From positions 1 through 64,000 of the forward strand of contig JAVZMI010000003.1 of NCBI GenBank assembly GCA_038883335.1: DNA of 64,000 nt. The letters are read 5' to 3'. Below the pieces are notes generated by a model. It saw only the letters and a program-made list of their open reading frames with translations. It searched no databases and was not told the DNA's origin. This stretch comes from Candidatus Bathyarchaeia archaeon (GTDB lineage Archaea; Thermoproteota; Bathyarchaeia; Hecatellales; Hecatellaceae). A program made the position numbers and the translations under genes. This document shows positions 26,476-36,017 of the stretch, piece by piece; position 1 is the stretch's first letter, and the number at the start of each line of letters is the position of its first letter.

Positions 26476-27846
26476 CTACCTCACGGATGACCTAAATATG
26501 CCAGTCTTTGTGGCGCGTCGTATAACATAGTAAACGCAACCAACCGCAACCCAACCCAATGTAAGGTAGTAAACAGCGCTTTCATACTGGGTCATAACCA
26601 CTGCCACAATAACAACCGCCACTATTGGCAGAGCAACTCCACCGGGAGCCCTGAACGAAGGTTTAACATCTTTCCTATATCTCCGTAGGAAGATTACTGA
26701 CAGACTGCATATAGAACATATGATTCCAAAGTTGCCGCCACCCATTTGAATTAGAAAGTAGATTAGATGTGGGTAGGCAGTTAATATAATTGAAAGCACA
26801 AGTAGAACAGTTAGTGAAACTATAGGCGTCTTGAATCGCCTATGAACATATGCAAATTGGCTGGGGAATATACCCGTCCTACCCATTGCCAAGAGGACCC
26901 TGCTGCTGTCTAGGAACAATACGATCATGGTGGTTATAATAGCTATTATCGTGGCTAAAGAGATCGTGGGAGCAAGCCAAGGAGCGAACTTTGTGGAAGC
27001 ATAGGATAGAGGTGCGTGGTAAGCGAAGCTGTTTTCAGGGGTGAAGTCAGACCATGGTGCAACTCCAAAAGTAATCAGCAATGTTAGAAAATAGAAAACG
27101 GTGGTGATGAGGAAGGCGATGGAAATAGCTTTAGGTATGGTCTCTTGGGGCTTCCTAACCTCTTCTGCGACAGAGGTTAGAGCTATCCAAGCCGTGTAGC
27201 CAAGCCAAGCGATAGTTATCCCTATTAAGCTACCTCTGAAACCCATGTAACCAGCCACGATAGGAGTGTAGTAATTAAGGTTCACGTTGAAAATCCCGAC
27301 CACTATATAAAAGAGCATCAAGAGGAGGAGTAGAACTGTGAGCGCCGTATTTACTAAACCTGTAAGCCTTATTCCTAAACAGTTTATCGCCCAAACGACT
27401 ACTATGGATAAAACAGACACCAACATTGTATACTTTTCAAATCCCGGAATTAGAGTTGATATGAGTTGAGCTAGATATGTTGCCCCTACGGTTTGAGCTA
27501 TTACACCAAATGTGAACCAGTAAAGCCAACCAGTTAGGAAACTGGAGAAGATTCTGATGCCTTTGCTCTTCCCAAAGGTTTCATATGGGTAAACATATAT
27601 GCCTCCAGCCTTAGGGAAAGCGGTTGCCAGCTCCACGAAATTTAAAGATATGATATACATGAGTAAGCCTGCCAGAGCCCAAACCAGCACTGCAACTGGT
27701 CCAGCTAGCGTAACTGTAAGTGAAGGTAAAACGAATACAGCTATCCCAATCATGCCACCTATACAAATAGCTGCGCACTCTCGAACCCCTAGAGTCCCTG
27801 TCTTCAATTCAGATTTAGATATACTCATTTTTTGGTAATCACCCAT
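26476..27846 (-). CDS. APC-family amino acid permease
   Basis: The 456-residue membrane protein has about twelve hydrophobic segments and the signature of the amino acid-polyamine-organocation family: CIGGMIGIAVFVLP in the first segment, FPKAGGIYVYPYE in the loop after the second, and VAEEVRKPQETIPKAI in the middle. Substrate is not predictable. It is divergent from the TrpD-like gene and followed by a small protein gene. Confidence 0.92.
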   Translation of the reverse strand: MGDYQKMSISKSELKTGTLGVRECAAICIGGMIGIAVFVLPSLTVTLAGPVAVLVWALAGLLMYIISLNFVELATAFPKAGGIYVYPYETFGKSKGIRIFSSFLTGWLYWFTFGVIAQTVGATYLAQLISTLIPGFEKYTMLVSVLSIVVVWAINCLGIRLTGLVNTALTVLLLLLMLFYIVVGIFNVNLNYYTPIVAGYMGFRGSLIGITIAWLGYTAWIALTSVAEEVRKPQETIPKAISIAFLITTVFYFLTLLITFGVAPWSDFTPENSFAYHAPLSYASTKFAPWLAPTISLATIIAIITTMIVLFLDSSRVLLAMGRTGIFPSQFAYVHRRFKTPIVSLTVLLVLSIILTAYPHLIYFLIQMGGGNFGIICSICSLSVIFLRRYRKDVKPSFRAPGGVALPIVAVVIVAVVMTQYESAVYYLTLGWVAVGCVYYVIRRATKTGIFRSSVR

Positions 27847-27885
27847 AAATGAGATGTGAAGACAGAGAGCTTGAATCTATTTCAA

Positions 27886-27895
27886 TATTTATAAG
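27886..27895 (+). promoter_or_regulatory. TATA box for the TrpD-like gene
   Basis: TATTTATAAG lies 38-47 bp upstream of the ATG at 27933. A transcript starting about 25 bp downstream would begin near 27915-27920. This excludes the ATG at 27849 as a start and favours 27933. Confidence 0.55.
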
Positions 27896-27932
27896 TTTCT
27901 ACTCATTTTTAAGTAAAACATCTCGTGTAGAG

Positions 27933-29123
27933 ATGGTGCGTCTGAATGGAGGCTCCAATTTGGGGCGGAGTGACGTATCATTAGAGTCCCCTAGGTACCC
28001 GGATGAGATGTTATGGTGGACACCGATCCTAGTAAAGATAATGCGCAAAGAAGACTTGACCCTAAACGAAGCGAAAGAAGCTGCGAACAGACTCTTTTGC
28101 CTTCTTAAAGAGGAGAGAGCTGAAGCCCAAGTCTTGGTAGCCAGTTTCTTCGGCGGATTGACTGTGAAAGGGGTTACAGTCGACGAATTAGCTGGTATGG
28201 CTTCGGCGGTGGATGAATCGAAACTGTTCAAATTCCAATTCGACGTGAATGAGCCGGTGATTACTGGAGGAGGCACTGGAGGAGATACACTGAAGACTAT
28301 CAATGTAACAACGCCTGCGTTAATTGTTGCATCTGCTGCTGGCGCCCTAACAATTAAAAGTGCAGCCAAAGCCTTCTCATCTAAGACTGGAGCTGCAGAC
28401 CTAGCTGTAACGTTAGGCGTGAAGGTCGACGCTTCACCCGATGTAGTTAAAAAGTGTTTAAAGGAAGTGGGAACGGCGGTATGGGCTTCGGCAGGTATAT
28501 ACCCCTGGATGGAACCTATTCTGAAGTTCAGAAACCTCCCAATCGCACCTGTCATATTACCTTTGATTAGTTCTCTGAGGTTGATGATAGCAACCTCTTT
28601 GAATCCCTTCTCTGTTAAGAGACAGATTAGAGGAATCTCCATCCCTGACACAGAAATGGTCGCCAGGGTTCTCTCAATTGTTGGGCAAGAGCGAGCGCTC
28701 GTGACCATAGGATACGGGAGAAGTGAAAAAATAATAATCGACGAGCTTTCAAATCTTGGGGATAGCGTTGTCTCCGAACTCAAGCATAATGGCGAGATCG
28801 AAACCTACAAAATTCACCCGGAAGACTTGGGAGTGAAGCTAGGCGACCCAGACGAAGTCAGAGCAAAGGATACACATGAAGAGAACGCGAAAGTTGTCTT
28901 GAAAATTTTAGCCGGAAAAGATCGGGGAGCGAGACGTGACCTAGTGCTCATAAATGCGGGGGCCGTGCTCTATCTGGCTGAGAAGGTGAAAGATTTGAAA
29001 GACGGGTATGAGTTAGCATGCCAAGTTTTGGACTCGACTGATGTGACCAGGAAAGTTGAAGACTTAGTTGCTATGAGTGGTGGTGATGTACGGAGGTATA
29101 GATCTCTGCTTTCAACCATCTAG
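27933..29123 (+). CDS. Anthranilate phosphoribosyltransferase-like protein (TrpD homolog)
   Basis: The protein (396 residues from ATG 27933) belongs to the TrpD/thymidine-phosphorylase fold group. The phosphoribosyl-diphosphate loop reads GTGGDTLKTINVTTP, where true TrpD has GTGGDGxxTFNIST. The helical N-terminal domain (LTLNEAKEAANRLFCLLKEE) and NPFSVKRQIRGI are also family-like. No other tryptophan genes are nearby, and it has an unusual C-terminal part of about 70 residues, so it may act on another aromatic amine or base. It is convergent with the riboflavin reductase gene, overlapping by 4 bp. Confidence 0.8.
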   Translation: MVRLNGGSNLGRSDVSLESPRYPDEMLWWTPILVKIMRKEDLTLNEAKEAANRLFCLLKEERAEAQVLVASFFGGLTVKGVTVDELAGMASAVDESKLFKFQFDVNEPVITGGGTGGDTLKTINVTTPALIVASAAGALTIKSAAKAFSSKTGAADLAVTLGVKVDASPDVVKKCLKEVGTAVWASAGIYPWMEPILKFRNLPIAPVILPLISSLRLMIATSLNPFSVKRQIRGISIPDTEMVARVLSIVGQERALVTIGYGRSEKIIIDELSNLGDSVVSELKHNGEIETYKIHPEDLGVKLGDPDEVRAKDTHEENAKVVLKILAGKDRGARRDLVLINAGAVLYLAEKVKDLKDGYELACQVLDSTDVTRKVEDLVAMSGGDVRRYRSLLSTI

Positions 29124-29794
29124 GTTTTCTTAACAAGAAAATTCATTGTAATGATATTCTCTACTACTTCCAACTGTTTAAGTTCAAGCATAATAGCCTC
29201 TCGAGGCGAAGTAAAACCTTCACCGTCTACTATGGTGGGAGCATCTTTTCCCCCCCATATCATGGGCATAACCCAGACGAATAACTCGTCCACCACCCCC
29301 TCCGACAGGAAACTCCATCTCACCTCGCTACCCCCTTCTACTAGCAGTCTCCTAACCCCTCTCTCGTAGAGTTTCTCTAGAAGATTTCTGATGTCAACCT
29401 TAGTGTCGCCGCACTCAACAACCTCAGCACCAGCACCCCTTAACCCTTCGACAGCACACGGAGGTGCTGAACGCGAGACAGCTATCAGGGTGGGTGCTTC
29501 CTTGACATTTAACACCGCCGAGTTCAGGGGAGTTCTGGCTTTACTATCCAAAACAACGCGAAGAGGACTTTTACCATCAACCAACCTAACAGTTAACCTA
29601 GGGTTATCGGTGAGCACAGTCTTTACACCAACCAATATACAATCAACTTCAGACCTCAGACGATGCAACCTTTCCTGCAGACGGCGCCCCATCAAAGGCA
29701 TGAACACACGCCCTTGAAGGTTTTTAGGAGCAGTCTTACCATCTACGCTCATAAAACCTCCGACAACCACGTAAGGTCTTCCCAAACAGGACAC
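29120..29794 (-). CDS. 2,5-diamino-6-ribosylamino-pyrimidinone 5'-phosphate reductase (RibD C-terminal type)
   Basis: This NADPH enzyme catalyses an early reduction step of riboflavin (and so F420 and FAD) biosynthesis in archaea. The 224-residue protein shows PYVVVGGFMSVDGKTA, DCILVGVKTVLTDNPRLTVR, the cofactor segment LLVEGGSEVRWSFL and DELFVWVMPMIWGGKDAPT. It is a single-domain reductase without the deaminase part, as usual in archaea. Other riboflavin genes are not in the window. Confidence 0.92.
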   Translation of the reverse strand: MSCLGRPYVVVGGFMSVDGKTAPKNLQGRVFMPLMGRRLQERLHRLRSEVDCILVGVKTVLTDNPRLTVRLVDGKSPLRVVLDSKARTPLNSAVLNVKEAPTLIAVSRSAPPCAVEGLRGAGAEVVECGDTKVDIRNLLEKLYERGVRRLLVEGGSEVRWSFLSEGVVDELFVWVMPMIWGGKDAPTIVDGEGFTSPREAIMLELKQLEVVENIITMNFLVKKT

Positions 29795-30015
29795 CGACGC
29801 GCATATTGTATGATGGTTATTTAAAGATGATTAAGACAAGAGAAGCATACAGCCCACCTTTAATTCGGCTGACTACCGTTTCAACATAAGTTTACCTGAG
29901 AGGCACCACACTGAGAGGATGACGAACTACCGCAAAGTAACAGCTTTAAACTTTTCACCTTGAACAAAGGGCCGCCAGTTCCTAGTTGAACTCTAGATTT
30001 GCAGCTCTACAAGTC

Positions 30016-30657
30016 TTAGGATAGGAGAGGCGACCGCAGAATTTTCTTTATTAGATATTGGTGAAGGCGAGTGTCATCTGCGAGTTCTGGGTGGAATGCT
30101 GTAGCGATCATATTGCCCTCTTGAACAGCCACAACCTTACCATTATATCGTGCTAAAACCTCTGCAGCACCCCAAACCTTCTCTACCACAGGAGCCCTGA
30201 TAAAGACCCCTGGAAATAGGGACCCCCCAAGCGCTGGGATTTCCAGTTCGGCTTCAAACGACTCCCTCTGCCTCCCAAAGGCGTTACGAACAACTCGGAT
30301 ATCCATCAAGCCCAGAGTAGGTTGACCAATATCGCCAAGCCGCGCGTCAGAAACTTCCTTCGCCATTAGAACCATACCCGCACAGGTTCCTAAGATTGCC
30401 ATTCCATCTGCCGCCGCCTGGGCTAATCTATCCTGAAGCTTCAGAATTTGAGACAACCGCCCTATAGTAGTACTTTCTCCGCCGGGAATGATAAGGCCGT
30501 GAACCTCCTCCAGCTTTGCTGGTTCCTTTACCAAAAGGATTTGCCCTCTATGTCCAGTTTGCTCTAACGCTGTCCGCAACGCTTCGACATGCTCAGAGAC
30601 GGCACCTTGGAGAGCTAGGATGCCGATCTTTAACTCAGGCTCAGAGGGCACTCTCAC
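30016..30657 (-). CDS. pdxT: Pyridoxal 5'-phosphate synthase glutaminase subunit
   Basis: PdxT hydrolyses glutamine and passes ammonia to PdxS. The 213-residue protein has [12 protein letters not shown], the oxyanion strand [14 protein letters not shown], the nucleophile Cys in [12 protein letters not shown], and the His-Glu pair in [14 protein letters not shown] at 30657 overlaps the pdxS stop by four bases, so the pair is translationally coupled. Confidence 0.95.
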   Translation of the reverse strand: MRVPSEPELKIGILALQGAVSEHVEALRTALEQTGHRGQILLVKEPAKLEEVHGLIIPGGESTTIGRLSQILKLQDRLAQAAADGMAILGTCAGMVLMAKEVSDARLGDIGQPTLGLMDIRVVRNAFGRQRESFEAELEIPALGGSLFPGVFIRAPVVEKVWGAAEVLARYNGKVVAVQEGNMIATAFHPELADDTRLHQYLIKKILRSPLLS

Positions 30658-31577
30658 CAGCCCCGAGTTTGCATTAACTCTTCAGGCTTTAAGGTTTTGA
30701 CAGCCAGACCAGGCATAGACTTCTTCTCGGTTATCATTCTCGATGCCTCGACGAGCACATCTGGCTTATCCCAGTGAGTGACAGCCAAGACTATTGCTTT
30801 AGCCCGCTCGAGAGGGTCATCGGACTTGAAGATGCCTGAACCCACAAAAACTCCGTCGGCGCCGAGCCACATCATCAACGCGGCATCAGCGGGGGTAGCT
30901 ATGCCTCCTGCCGCAAAGTTTACCACGGGGAGCCTCCCAAGGTTTGCTGTCTCTTTGACAAGTTCGAGAGGTACTTTGTATTCTCTGGATACATCGAGCA
31001 ACTGCTCTTCAGTAGTGCTCTTAAGCTCCCTAATCTTTCCCATGACTAGCTTCATATGTTTCACCGCTTCAGCCACATCCCCAGTCCCAGCCTCCCCTTT
31101 AGTCCTTATCATCGCTGCACCCTCAGCTATCCTCCGCAAAGCCTCCCCCAGATCCCGGGCTCCATTTACGAAAGGAACTGTGAACCCCCACTTATCAATG
31201 TGGTGTTGCTCGTCTGCCGGAGTTAGAACTTCACTCTCATCAATCATGTCTACACCTATCGCCTCGAGAATCTTAGCCTCCATATAGTGGCCTATCCTGC
31301 ACTTCGCCATGACAGGTATCGTCACATGATCTATAACATCCTCTATAACCTTCACATCGCACATCCTAGCGACACCTCCAGCCTTCCTGACATCTACGGG
31401 GAGCTTATCTAGAACCATGACAGCTACTGCCCCAGCCTCCTCGGCGATCTGTGCTTGCTCCACATTTGTGACATCCATTATTACGCCGCCTTTCTGCATC
31501 TTCGCGAAACCTCTCTTGACGCGTACCGTGCCGTAAAGTGGTTTCTTCTCTACAGCCGCGTCTAGAATATTCTCCAT
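30654..31577 (-). CDS. pdxS: Pyridoxal 5'-phosphate synthase PLP-forming subunit
   Basis: PdxS builds pyridoxal phosphate from ribose 5-phosphate, glyceraldehyde 3-phosphate and ammonia. The 307-residue TIM barrel shows [25 protein letters not shown], the catalytic Lys region [30 protein letters not shown], the [11 protein letters not shown] motif and [19 protein letters not shown]. It is upstream of pdxT in the same operon. Length is normal for the family. Confidence 0.97.
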   Translation of the reverse strand: MENILDAAVEKKPLYGTVRVKRGFAKMQKGGVIMDVTNVEQAQIAEEAGAVAVMVLDKLPVDVRKAGGVARMCDVKVIEDVIDHVTIPVMAKCRIGHYMEAKILEAIGVDMIDESEVLTPADEQHHIDKWGFTVPFVNGARDLGEALRRIAEGAAMIRTKGEAGTGDVAEAVKHMKLVMGKIRELKSTTEEQLLDVSREYKVPLELVKETANLGRLPVVNFAAGGIATPADAALMMWLGADGVFVGSGIFKSDDPLERAKAIVLAVTHWDKPDVLVEASRMITEKKSMPGLAVKTLKPEELMQTRGW

Positions 31578-31816
31578 CGGTGATCTCCTATACCAATTTG
31601 GATGGGATTCTCATAAGCTTTATTACAGCGGAAGCGCCACACCTGGTTGAGGCTGTTACCGTCAAGCTTGACAAGATAAACTTAATTAAGATTAAGCACT
31701 CTTCTCTGGGGCAACCTAAATAGTTTACTCAGCCTAGTCTAGTTTATTTCACAGCCAGTTCCTTTAATCGCTAACTCTGGCAATGTAAAATCAATTCTTT
31801 GGAAGTTAAAAAAACT

Positions 31817-32134
31817 TTAACGGAGAGAAGAGACTTTGAGCAGTCTCGGTGTAAGTTTCGCGGCTCTTTTACTTGAATTGAATCCTGACAGCTGAATTGA
31901 ACGGTAACTCTTCTTACCAACCCAGCTGGAAAGGAGGACCCTAGTGTTTATGCGGTCTCTGAGAGAATTATATTTTAGAATTAGGGCTATGTGGCCGTGC
32001 TCAGGTTTACATGAGAGCACCTTGGCGTGCCGCTTTACACGGCACATTAGTCGGTAGAGGTCTGAAACCCCCAGTGACGGAAGTAACTCTTTCCAAATCT
32101 CTAATCTTCTCCTCAAACAGCGATGCTTCTGCAT
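31817..32134 (-). CDS. Basic hypothetical protein
   Basis: This 105-residue frame is rich in Arg and Lys (CLRRRLEIWKELLP, LMCRVKRHAKVLSC). A TTTATAAAG box on the minus strand (plus-strand 32162-32170) lies about 30 bp upstream of its ATG, the spacing of a leaderless archaeal transcript, which is the main support for a real gene. I recognise no family. Confidence 0.42.
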   Translation of the reverse strand: MQKHRCLRRRLEIWKELLPSLGVSDLYRLMCRVKRHAKVLSCKPEHGHIALILKYNSLRDRINTRVLLSSWVGKKSYRSIQLSGFNSSKRAAKLTPRLLKVSSLR

Positions 32135-32364
32135 GGCTATCGAACTCTAATAGTTGCTACTCTTTATAAATCAATGTTTAACAGCTATAAAACTCGTAGA
32201 AGAGATTTCTTGCCACCCAAGGTTTCATGTATATAATTTACGGAGGCAGCTGTGGGCTATGTGCGCCAATCGGCAGGGTATGGCGAAGGGTCAAGATTGG
32301 TGTATTATACCATGGCATTTAGCCATATTTGGGCAAGCCGATGGTGAAACTGGGCAGCCGTTTG

Positions 32365-32610
32365 CTACAGTAGCTCCTTCCTAAATTTCTGGATGAGGTA
32401 TTGGATCTCTTCAAGATACTTCTTGCCCTTAAGCTTGTACCCATAGTTGTCTAGGTCTGTGACCAGATCCAAGCAGATGGTTAATATTTCCTCAAGGTCA
32501 TCAACTGTCTCCTTCAAGTCCCTTTTGAGTCGTTCCACCTCACGTTCATCTAACATTCGGAGTCTCTGCTCTACCTCGTCTCTGACTGGATGTTCTCCCC
32601 TCGGAGGCAT
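32365..32610 (-). CDS. Small helical protein of unknown function
   Basis: The 81-residue product is highly charged and almost wholly helical: RLRMLDEREVERLKRDLKE continues into TVDDLEEILTICLDLVTDL, a coiled-coil-like pattern. ATG at 32610 lies about 20-25 bp from an ATTTAAAT element (plus-strand near 32630), consistent with leaderless transcription. It is divergent from the glycosyltransferase gene. No function can be assigned. Confidence 0.62.
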   Translation of the reverse strand: MPPRGEHPVRDEVEQRLRMLDEREVERLKRDLKETVDDLEEILTICLDLVTDLDNYGYKLKGKKYLEEIQYLIQKFRKELL

Positions 32611-32702
32611 ATTACCATCTCTGTTTTAACATTTAAATAACATCTACGAAGTGTGGTTGATAGAGCGACAGCTTTCACTGAAAGGCTTTAGGTAGGAGAG
32701 GA

Positions 32703-33902
32703 TTGGAACCCCCCTGGCCGAATCTCTTACAGAACCTTACTCTTCTCGACATCTTCGTAATATTGGCCCTAAGCTTTGTCGTAGACCTAGTCTGGGGGTT
32801 GATCTTCAGAGCTTCTGTAGTAGCCTGCAGCAGAGCTAGGCCACAAAAGTCGGAAGGTGAACATGATGGGCCACCGATCTCGGTGATCATACCCTGCCAC
32901 AACAGTGAAGATGTAATTGACCGCACCCTGAAGTCGATTATGAGTTCAGGTTACCCTAATTTAGAGCTTATCGTAGTTGATGACGCCTCCACAAACGGAA
33001 CTTACAATAAGGTCGCCTCTTACAGGCAGAGGGTAACCTTACTTCACAAGTCCAAGAGTGGGAGGAGGAAGACTGAAGCTGTGAACTTTGGAATTCCGTA
33101 TGCTAGTAGTGAGATCATAGTGGTCATTGACGATGACACAGAAGTTGCCCCAGGAGCCTTCCAAGAGCTGTTAAGGCCTCTGAGGGACGAGAGAGTAGCC
33201 GCTGCGGGGGGGAACGTCAAGGTTAGAACTTACAAAGGTAACCTCCTAACTAAACTTCAAGACGTAGAGTACATGGTTAGCATGGAGTTGGGCAGGTCTT
33301 TCCAGACTGCCTTCTACGGGGGAGCCATAGTGATCTCAGGCTGCTTCGGCGCCTTTAGACGGGGTATCCTGAAGAAGATCGGTCAATACGACCCTGACAC
33401 TATCACGGAAGATCTGGATCTAACTTGGAAGATTTACAGGCTCCTCGGGAAGGTAGCATACAGCCCAAATGCAGTCTGTTATACGGAGACACCTAGAACC
33501 CTGAGAGCGCTTTTAAGACAGAGGACACGTTGGGACAGAGGACTGCTCGAGACCTTGGCGAAGCATAGGGGCATTATATTCGATCCAAAGATTGGACGTG
33601 TAAAGATGCTCATCTTGGACACCCTAATCTTTGAGTTCGCCTTACTCTTCGCTAGGCCTCTCTGGGTGGTGGGAGCGGCCTCACTGCTATATCCGCCTTT
33701 GGCGGTTGTTGCCTTAGTTGTTGGGTTCTATATTGGGCTCGAGGCATTCACAGTGATGGTGGCCGGGCTACTTTCGAGTGATAAGCGAAACGCGCTGAAG
33801 ATGACGTATGCTCCCTTAATGTTCATATACCGGCAACTTCTAGGGTTGATCAGAATAAGAGCGACTATCCTATACCTCTTAGGAAGTAAGAGTGTATGGT
33901 AA
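32703..33902 (+). CDS. Membrane glycosyltransferase family 2
   Basis: The 399-residue protein has one N-terminal membrane segment, a cytosolic GT-A domain and two or three C-terminal membrane segments, like processive or dolichyl-linked GT2 enzymes. Motifs are VIIPCHNSEDVID, LELIVVDDAST, IIVVIDDDTEVAPGA, the acceptor-site TEDLDLTWKI and RQRTRWDRG, equivalent to the Q/RxxRW motif of synthase-type members. TTG start with AGGAGAGG close upstream. It may make a surface polysaccharide; donor and product are not predictable. Confidence 0.9.
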   Translation: MEPPWPNLLQNLTLLDIFVILALSFVVDLVWGLIFRASVVACSRARPQKSEGEHDGPPISVIIPCHNSEDVIDRTLKSIMSSGYPNLELIVVDDASTNGTYNKVASYRQRVTLLHKSKSGRRKTEAVNFGIPYASSEIIVVIDDDTEVAPGAFQELLRPLRDERVAAAGGNVKVRTYKGNLLTKLQDVEYMVSMELGRSFQTAFYGGAIVISGCFGAFRRGILKKIGQYDPDTITEDLDLTWKIYRLLGKVAYSPNAVCYTETPRTLRALLRQRTRWDRGLLETLAKHRGIIFDPKIGRVKMLILDTLIFEFALLFARPLWVVGAASLLYPPLAVVALVVGFYIGLEAFTVMVAGLLSSDKRNALKMTYAPLMFIYRQLLGLIRIRATILYLLGSKSVW

Positions 33903-34231
33903 CGAAGGTGTGAATAGTCGACCCCAAATTCTCATTGCACCGAGCGGACCTCGCAACATAACACTTGGTAGCCTAATGTTGCAGGAGGCTGAAACCGTTT
34001 GGCGTTTGCCAAAAATTCTTGGCTACTCAAATCTTGGTGAGGCACAAACGCCGCCGGCCCTACATTTTAGCAACGTGAGAGTAGGCATAGAAAATAGAGT
34101 GCCAAGCAGGGTTACTCTGCTAAATAATTATTGGGTGGGGTGCTGGGGTAACGTTCGACTATTACTATTTAATTAAACTTGAGTAGATTTGTTTCCAAGT
34201 TATACGCTATAATGCAGTTAGGTGGTTCGCG
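33903..34231. other. Intergenic region before the methanofuran genes
   Basis: No convincing gene is present. A perfect six-base-pair hairpin with a four-base loop (TTTGGC/GCCAAA, 33998-34013) and an A/T-rich stretch near 34155-34180 that may hold the mfnF promoter are the only structures noticed. A 94-aa open frame starting inside the glycosyltransferase end lacks coding features. Confidence 0.4.
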
Positions 34232-35323
34232 GTGGGGCATACAATAAAAGTTCTGGGACTAGATATCGGCGGCGCTAACACCAAGTCGGTGGCGATAAAG
34301 GTCGAAGACGAAACTCCAAAGCTGATATGGAATACCTCCACTTACATTCCTGTGTGGAAGGTTGGAAGGTTGCAGCTAGCCTCTCTCCTAAAGAGTCTGA
34401 GAGATCAATTATCAGTGTCCAACCATCTCGACGCAATAGGAGCCACTATGACGGCCGAGCTTTCAGATGTCTACTCGACGAAGAGGGAGGGAGTAAACCA
34501 CATCCTCAGCCTCTTAGAGGAGACCTTCAAGGGATCAGCGGTATACGTCTTAACCACTGATTCACGGCTTGTATCGTTAGCCGAAGCTCGTGAAGCCCCC
34601 CTAAAAGTAGCCTCAGCCAACTGGGCTGCTACAGGTTGGCTGGCCTGCCAATTATTTAAAGACTGCGTCGCGATAGATGTCGGGAGTACCACTACAAGCA
34701 TAATACCTGTATCTGGAGGCAAGGTTGCTGCGAAGGGTGCCACTGACTTTGAGAAGCTTATTTACGGGGAGCTCGTATACACTGGCGCACTACGAACTAA
34801 TCCTGCGGCGATCGTGAATGCCGTCCCATTCAGGGGCGAGATGGTTAGGGTCTCGTCGGAGTTATTCACTTCTACCGGTGATATTCATCTCGTCTTGGGT
34901 AACATTCAACCAGAGGACTACACAGCCGAGACGGCTGACGGCAGGGGCAAGTCTAGAAGCGAGGCTATAGCAAGGATTGCGCGACTCGTCTGTGCCGATA
35001 AAGAGATGTTGAACGAGAGCGATATTTTACATATTGCACGATACGTGGAAGAGAAGCAGATCCTCCAGATTGCGGATGGGCTTGGAGACGTATTAAAGCG
35101 GACAGGGCTCTACCGCAACGCTGGCTTGAGGGTTTTGGTAACTGGGCTCGGCAGGAATTTTTTAGCTAGGAAAGCGGCGGAGAAGCTAGGCTTAACTCGC
35201 ATAATAGATTTAGGTAGCTTAGTGGGTGGCGAGGTTGCCGTGGTCTCCACAGCCTTCGCCTTAGCCCTCATGACTGCCTCGATGCTTGTTGGAGGTAGGC
35301 TGGAGTGGTTGAGGCGGTTCTGA
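34232..35323 (+). CDS. mfnF: Methanofuran biosynthesis protein MfnF-like (ASKHA/hydantoinase-A fold)
   Basis: MfnF joins the aminomethylfuran and tyramine-glutamate parts of methanofuran. The 363-residue protein has an ASKHA-type N terminus (VLGLDIGGANTKSVAIK), a second phosphate motif in CVAIDVGSTTTSIIPV and GLRVLVTGLGRNFLARKAA near the end. The GATMTAELSDVYSTKREGV segment is characteristic of this H4MPT/methanofuran-linked group. GTG start with AGGTGG six bases before. It overlaps the mfnE-like gene by 19 bp, strengthening the assignment. Confidence 0.88.
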   Translation: MGHTIKVLGLDIGGANTKSVAIKVEDETPKLIWNTSTYIPVWKVGRLQLASLLKSLRDQLSVSNHLDAIGATMTAELSDVYSTKREGVNHILSLLEETFKGSAVYVLTTDSRLVSLAEAREAPLKVASANWAATGWLACQLFKDCVAIDVGSTTTSIIPVSGGKVAAKGATDFEKLIYGELVYTGALRTNPAAIVNAVPFRGEMVRVSSELFTSTGDIHLVLGNIQPEDYTAETADGRGKSRSEAIARIARLVCADKEMLNESDILHIARYVEEKQILQIADGLGDVLKRTGLYRNAGLRVLVTGLGRNFLARKAAEKLGLTRIIDLGSLVGGEVAVVSTAFALALMTASMLVGGRLEWLRRF

Positions 35324-35976
35324 AGTTTGGTGGAAGTCTGGGTGAGGAGACAAATGTTCTACTGAAGCTAGCTGAAAAGCTCTCAGACCTCTCTACCCGT
35401 CATAGGCTTCTCGTGATTCCTGGGGGTGGAAGGTTTGCTGACGCGGCTCGGTGGTATTCTGAGAGGCTCCACCTTTCAGATGCAACTTCGCATCGAATAG
35501 CTGTAGTGGCTATGGATCAGTACGGCCTCCTACTCTCAGAGAAAATCAGGAATTCACGCATGGTTCTTACCCTCAAAGAGGCAGTACACGTTGCGGACAG
35601 CGGTAAACTCCCAATCCTTTTGCCTTCTCGGTTAATGCGGCGAGTGACTTCTTTACCTCCATCTTGGGATGTAACCTCCGACTCTATCGCCGCTTATATT
35701 GCGCGCACTATCAAAACTGAGAGGCTAGTGTTAATCACAGATGTAGATGGGGTATTCACAGTCGAGCCCAAGCTTCACCGAGATGCACGGCTACTGGAGA
35801 GGGTGACACTCGACCTTCTCTCAAACTTCAGGCCTCGAACCTGTGTAGACTCATACCTTCCTAAAGTGTTGAAGGGTTCTAAGCTGAGGTGCCACATAGT
35901 TAACGGGAGATACCCAGACCGAGTGTGCGACATCCTTGAGGGCCGTCCTACTGTTTCTACCGAGATATTGATCTAA
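35305..35976 (+). CDS. mfnE: Amino acid kinase family protein, MfnE-like
   Basis: MfnE phosphorylates (5-aminomethyl-furan-3-yl)methyl phosphate to the diphosphate used by MfnF. The 223-residue protein shows the amino-acid-kinase pattern: AVLKFGGSLG, LLVIPGGGRFADAARWY, DVTSDSIAAYIART and LVLITDVDGVFT. The short length and the overlap with the mfnF-like gene fit MfnE rather than a biosynthetic amino acid kinase. Confidence 0.85.
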   Translation: MVEAVLKFGGSLGEETNVLLKLAEKLSDLSTRHRLLVIPGGGRFADAARWYSERLHLSDATSHRIAVVAMDQYGLLLSEKIRNSRMVLTLKEAVHVADSGKLPILLPSRLMRRVTSLPPSWDVTSDSIAAYIARTIKTERLVLITDVDGVFTVEPKLHRDARLLERVTLDLLSNFRPRTCVDSYLPKVLKGSKLRCHIVNGRYPDRVCDILEGRPTVSTEILI

Positions 35977-36017
35977 AGGTAAATTATGCTGACCGCGCTT
36001 GGAGGCGTAATGAGGGT

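Noticed and set aside
33892-34176. 94-codon frame after the glycosyltransferase
   Set aside because: Starts inside the previous gene, no homology-like features and no ribosome site.
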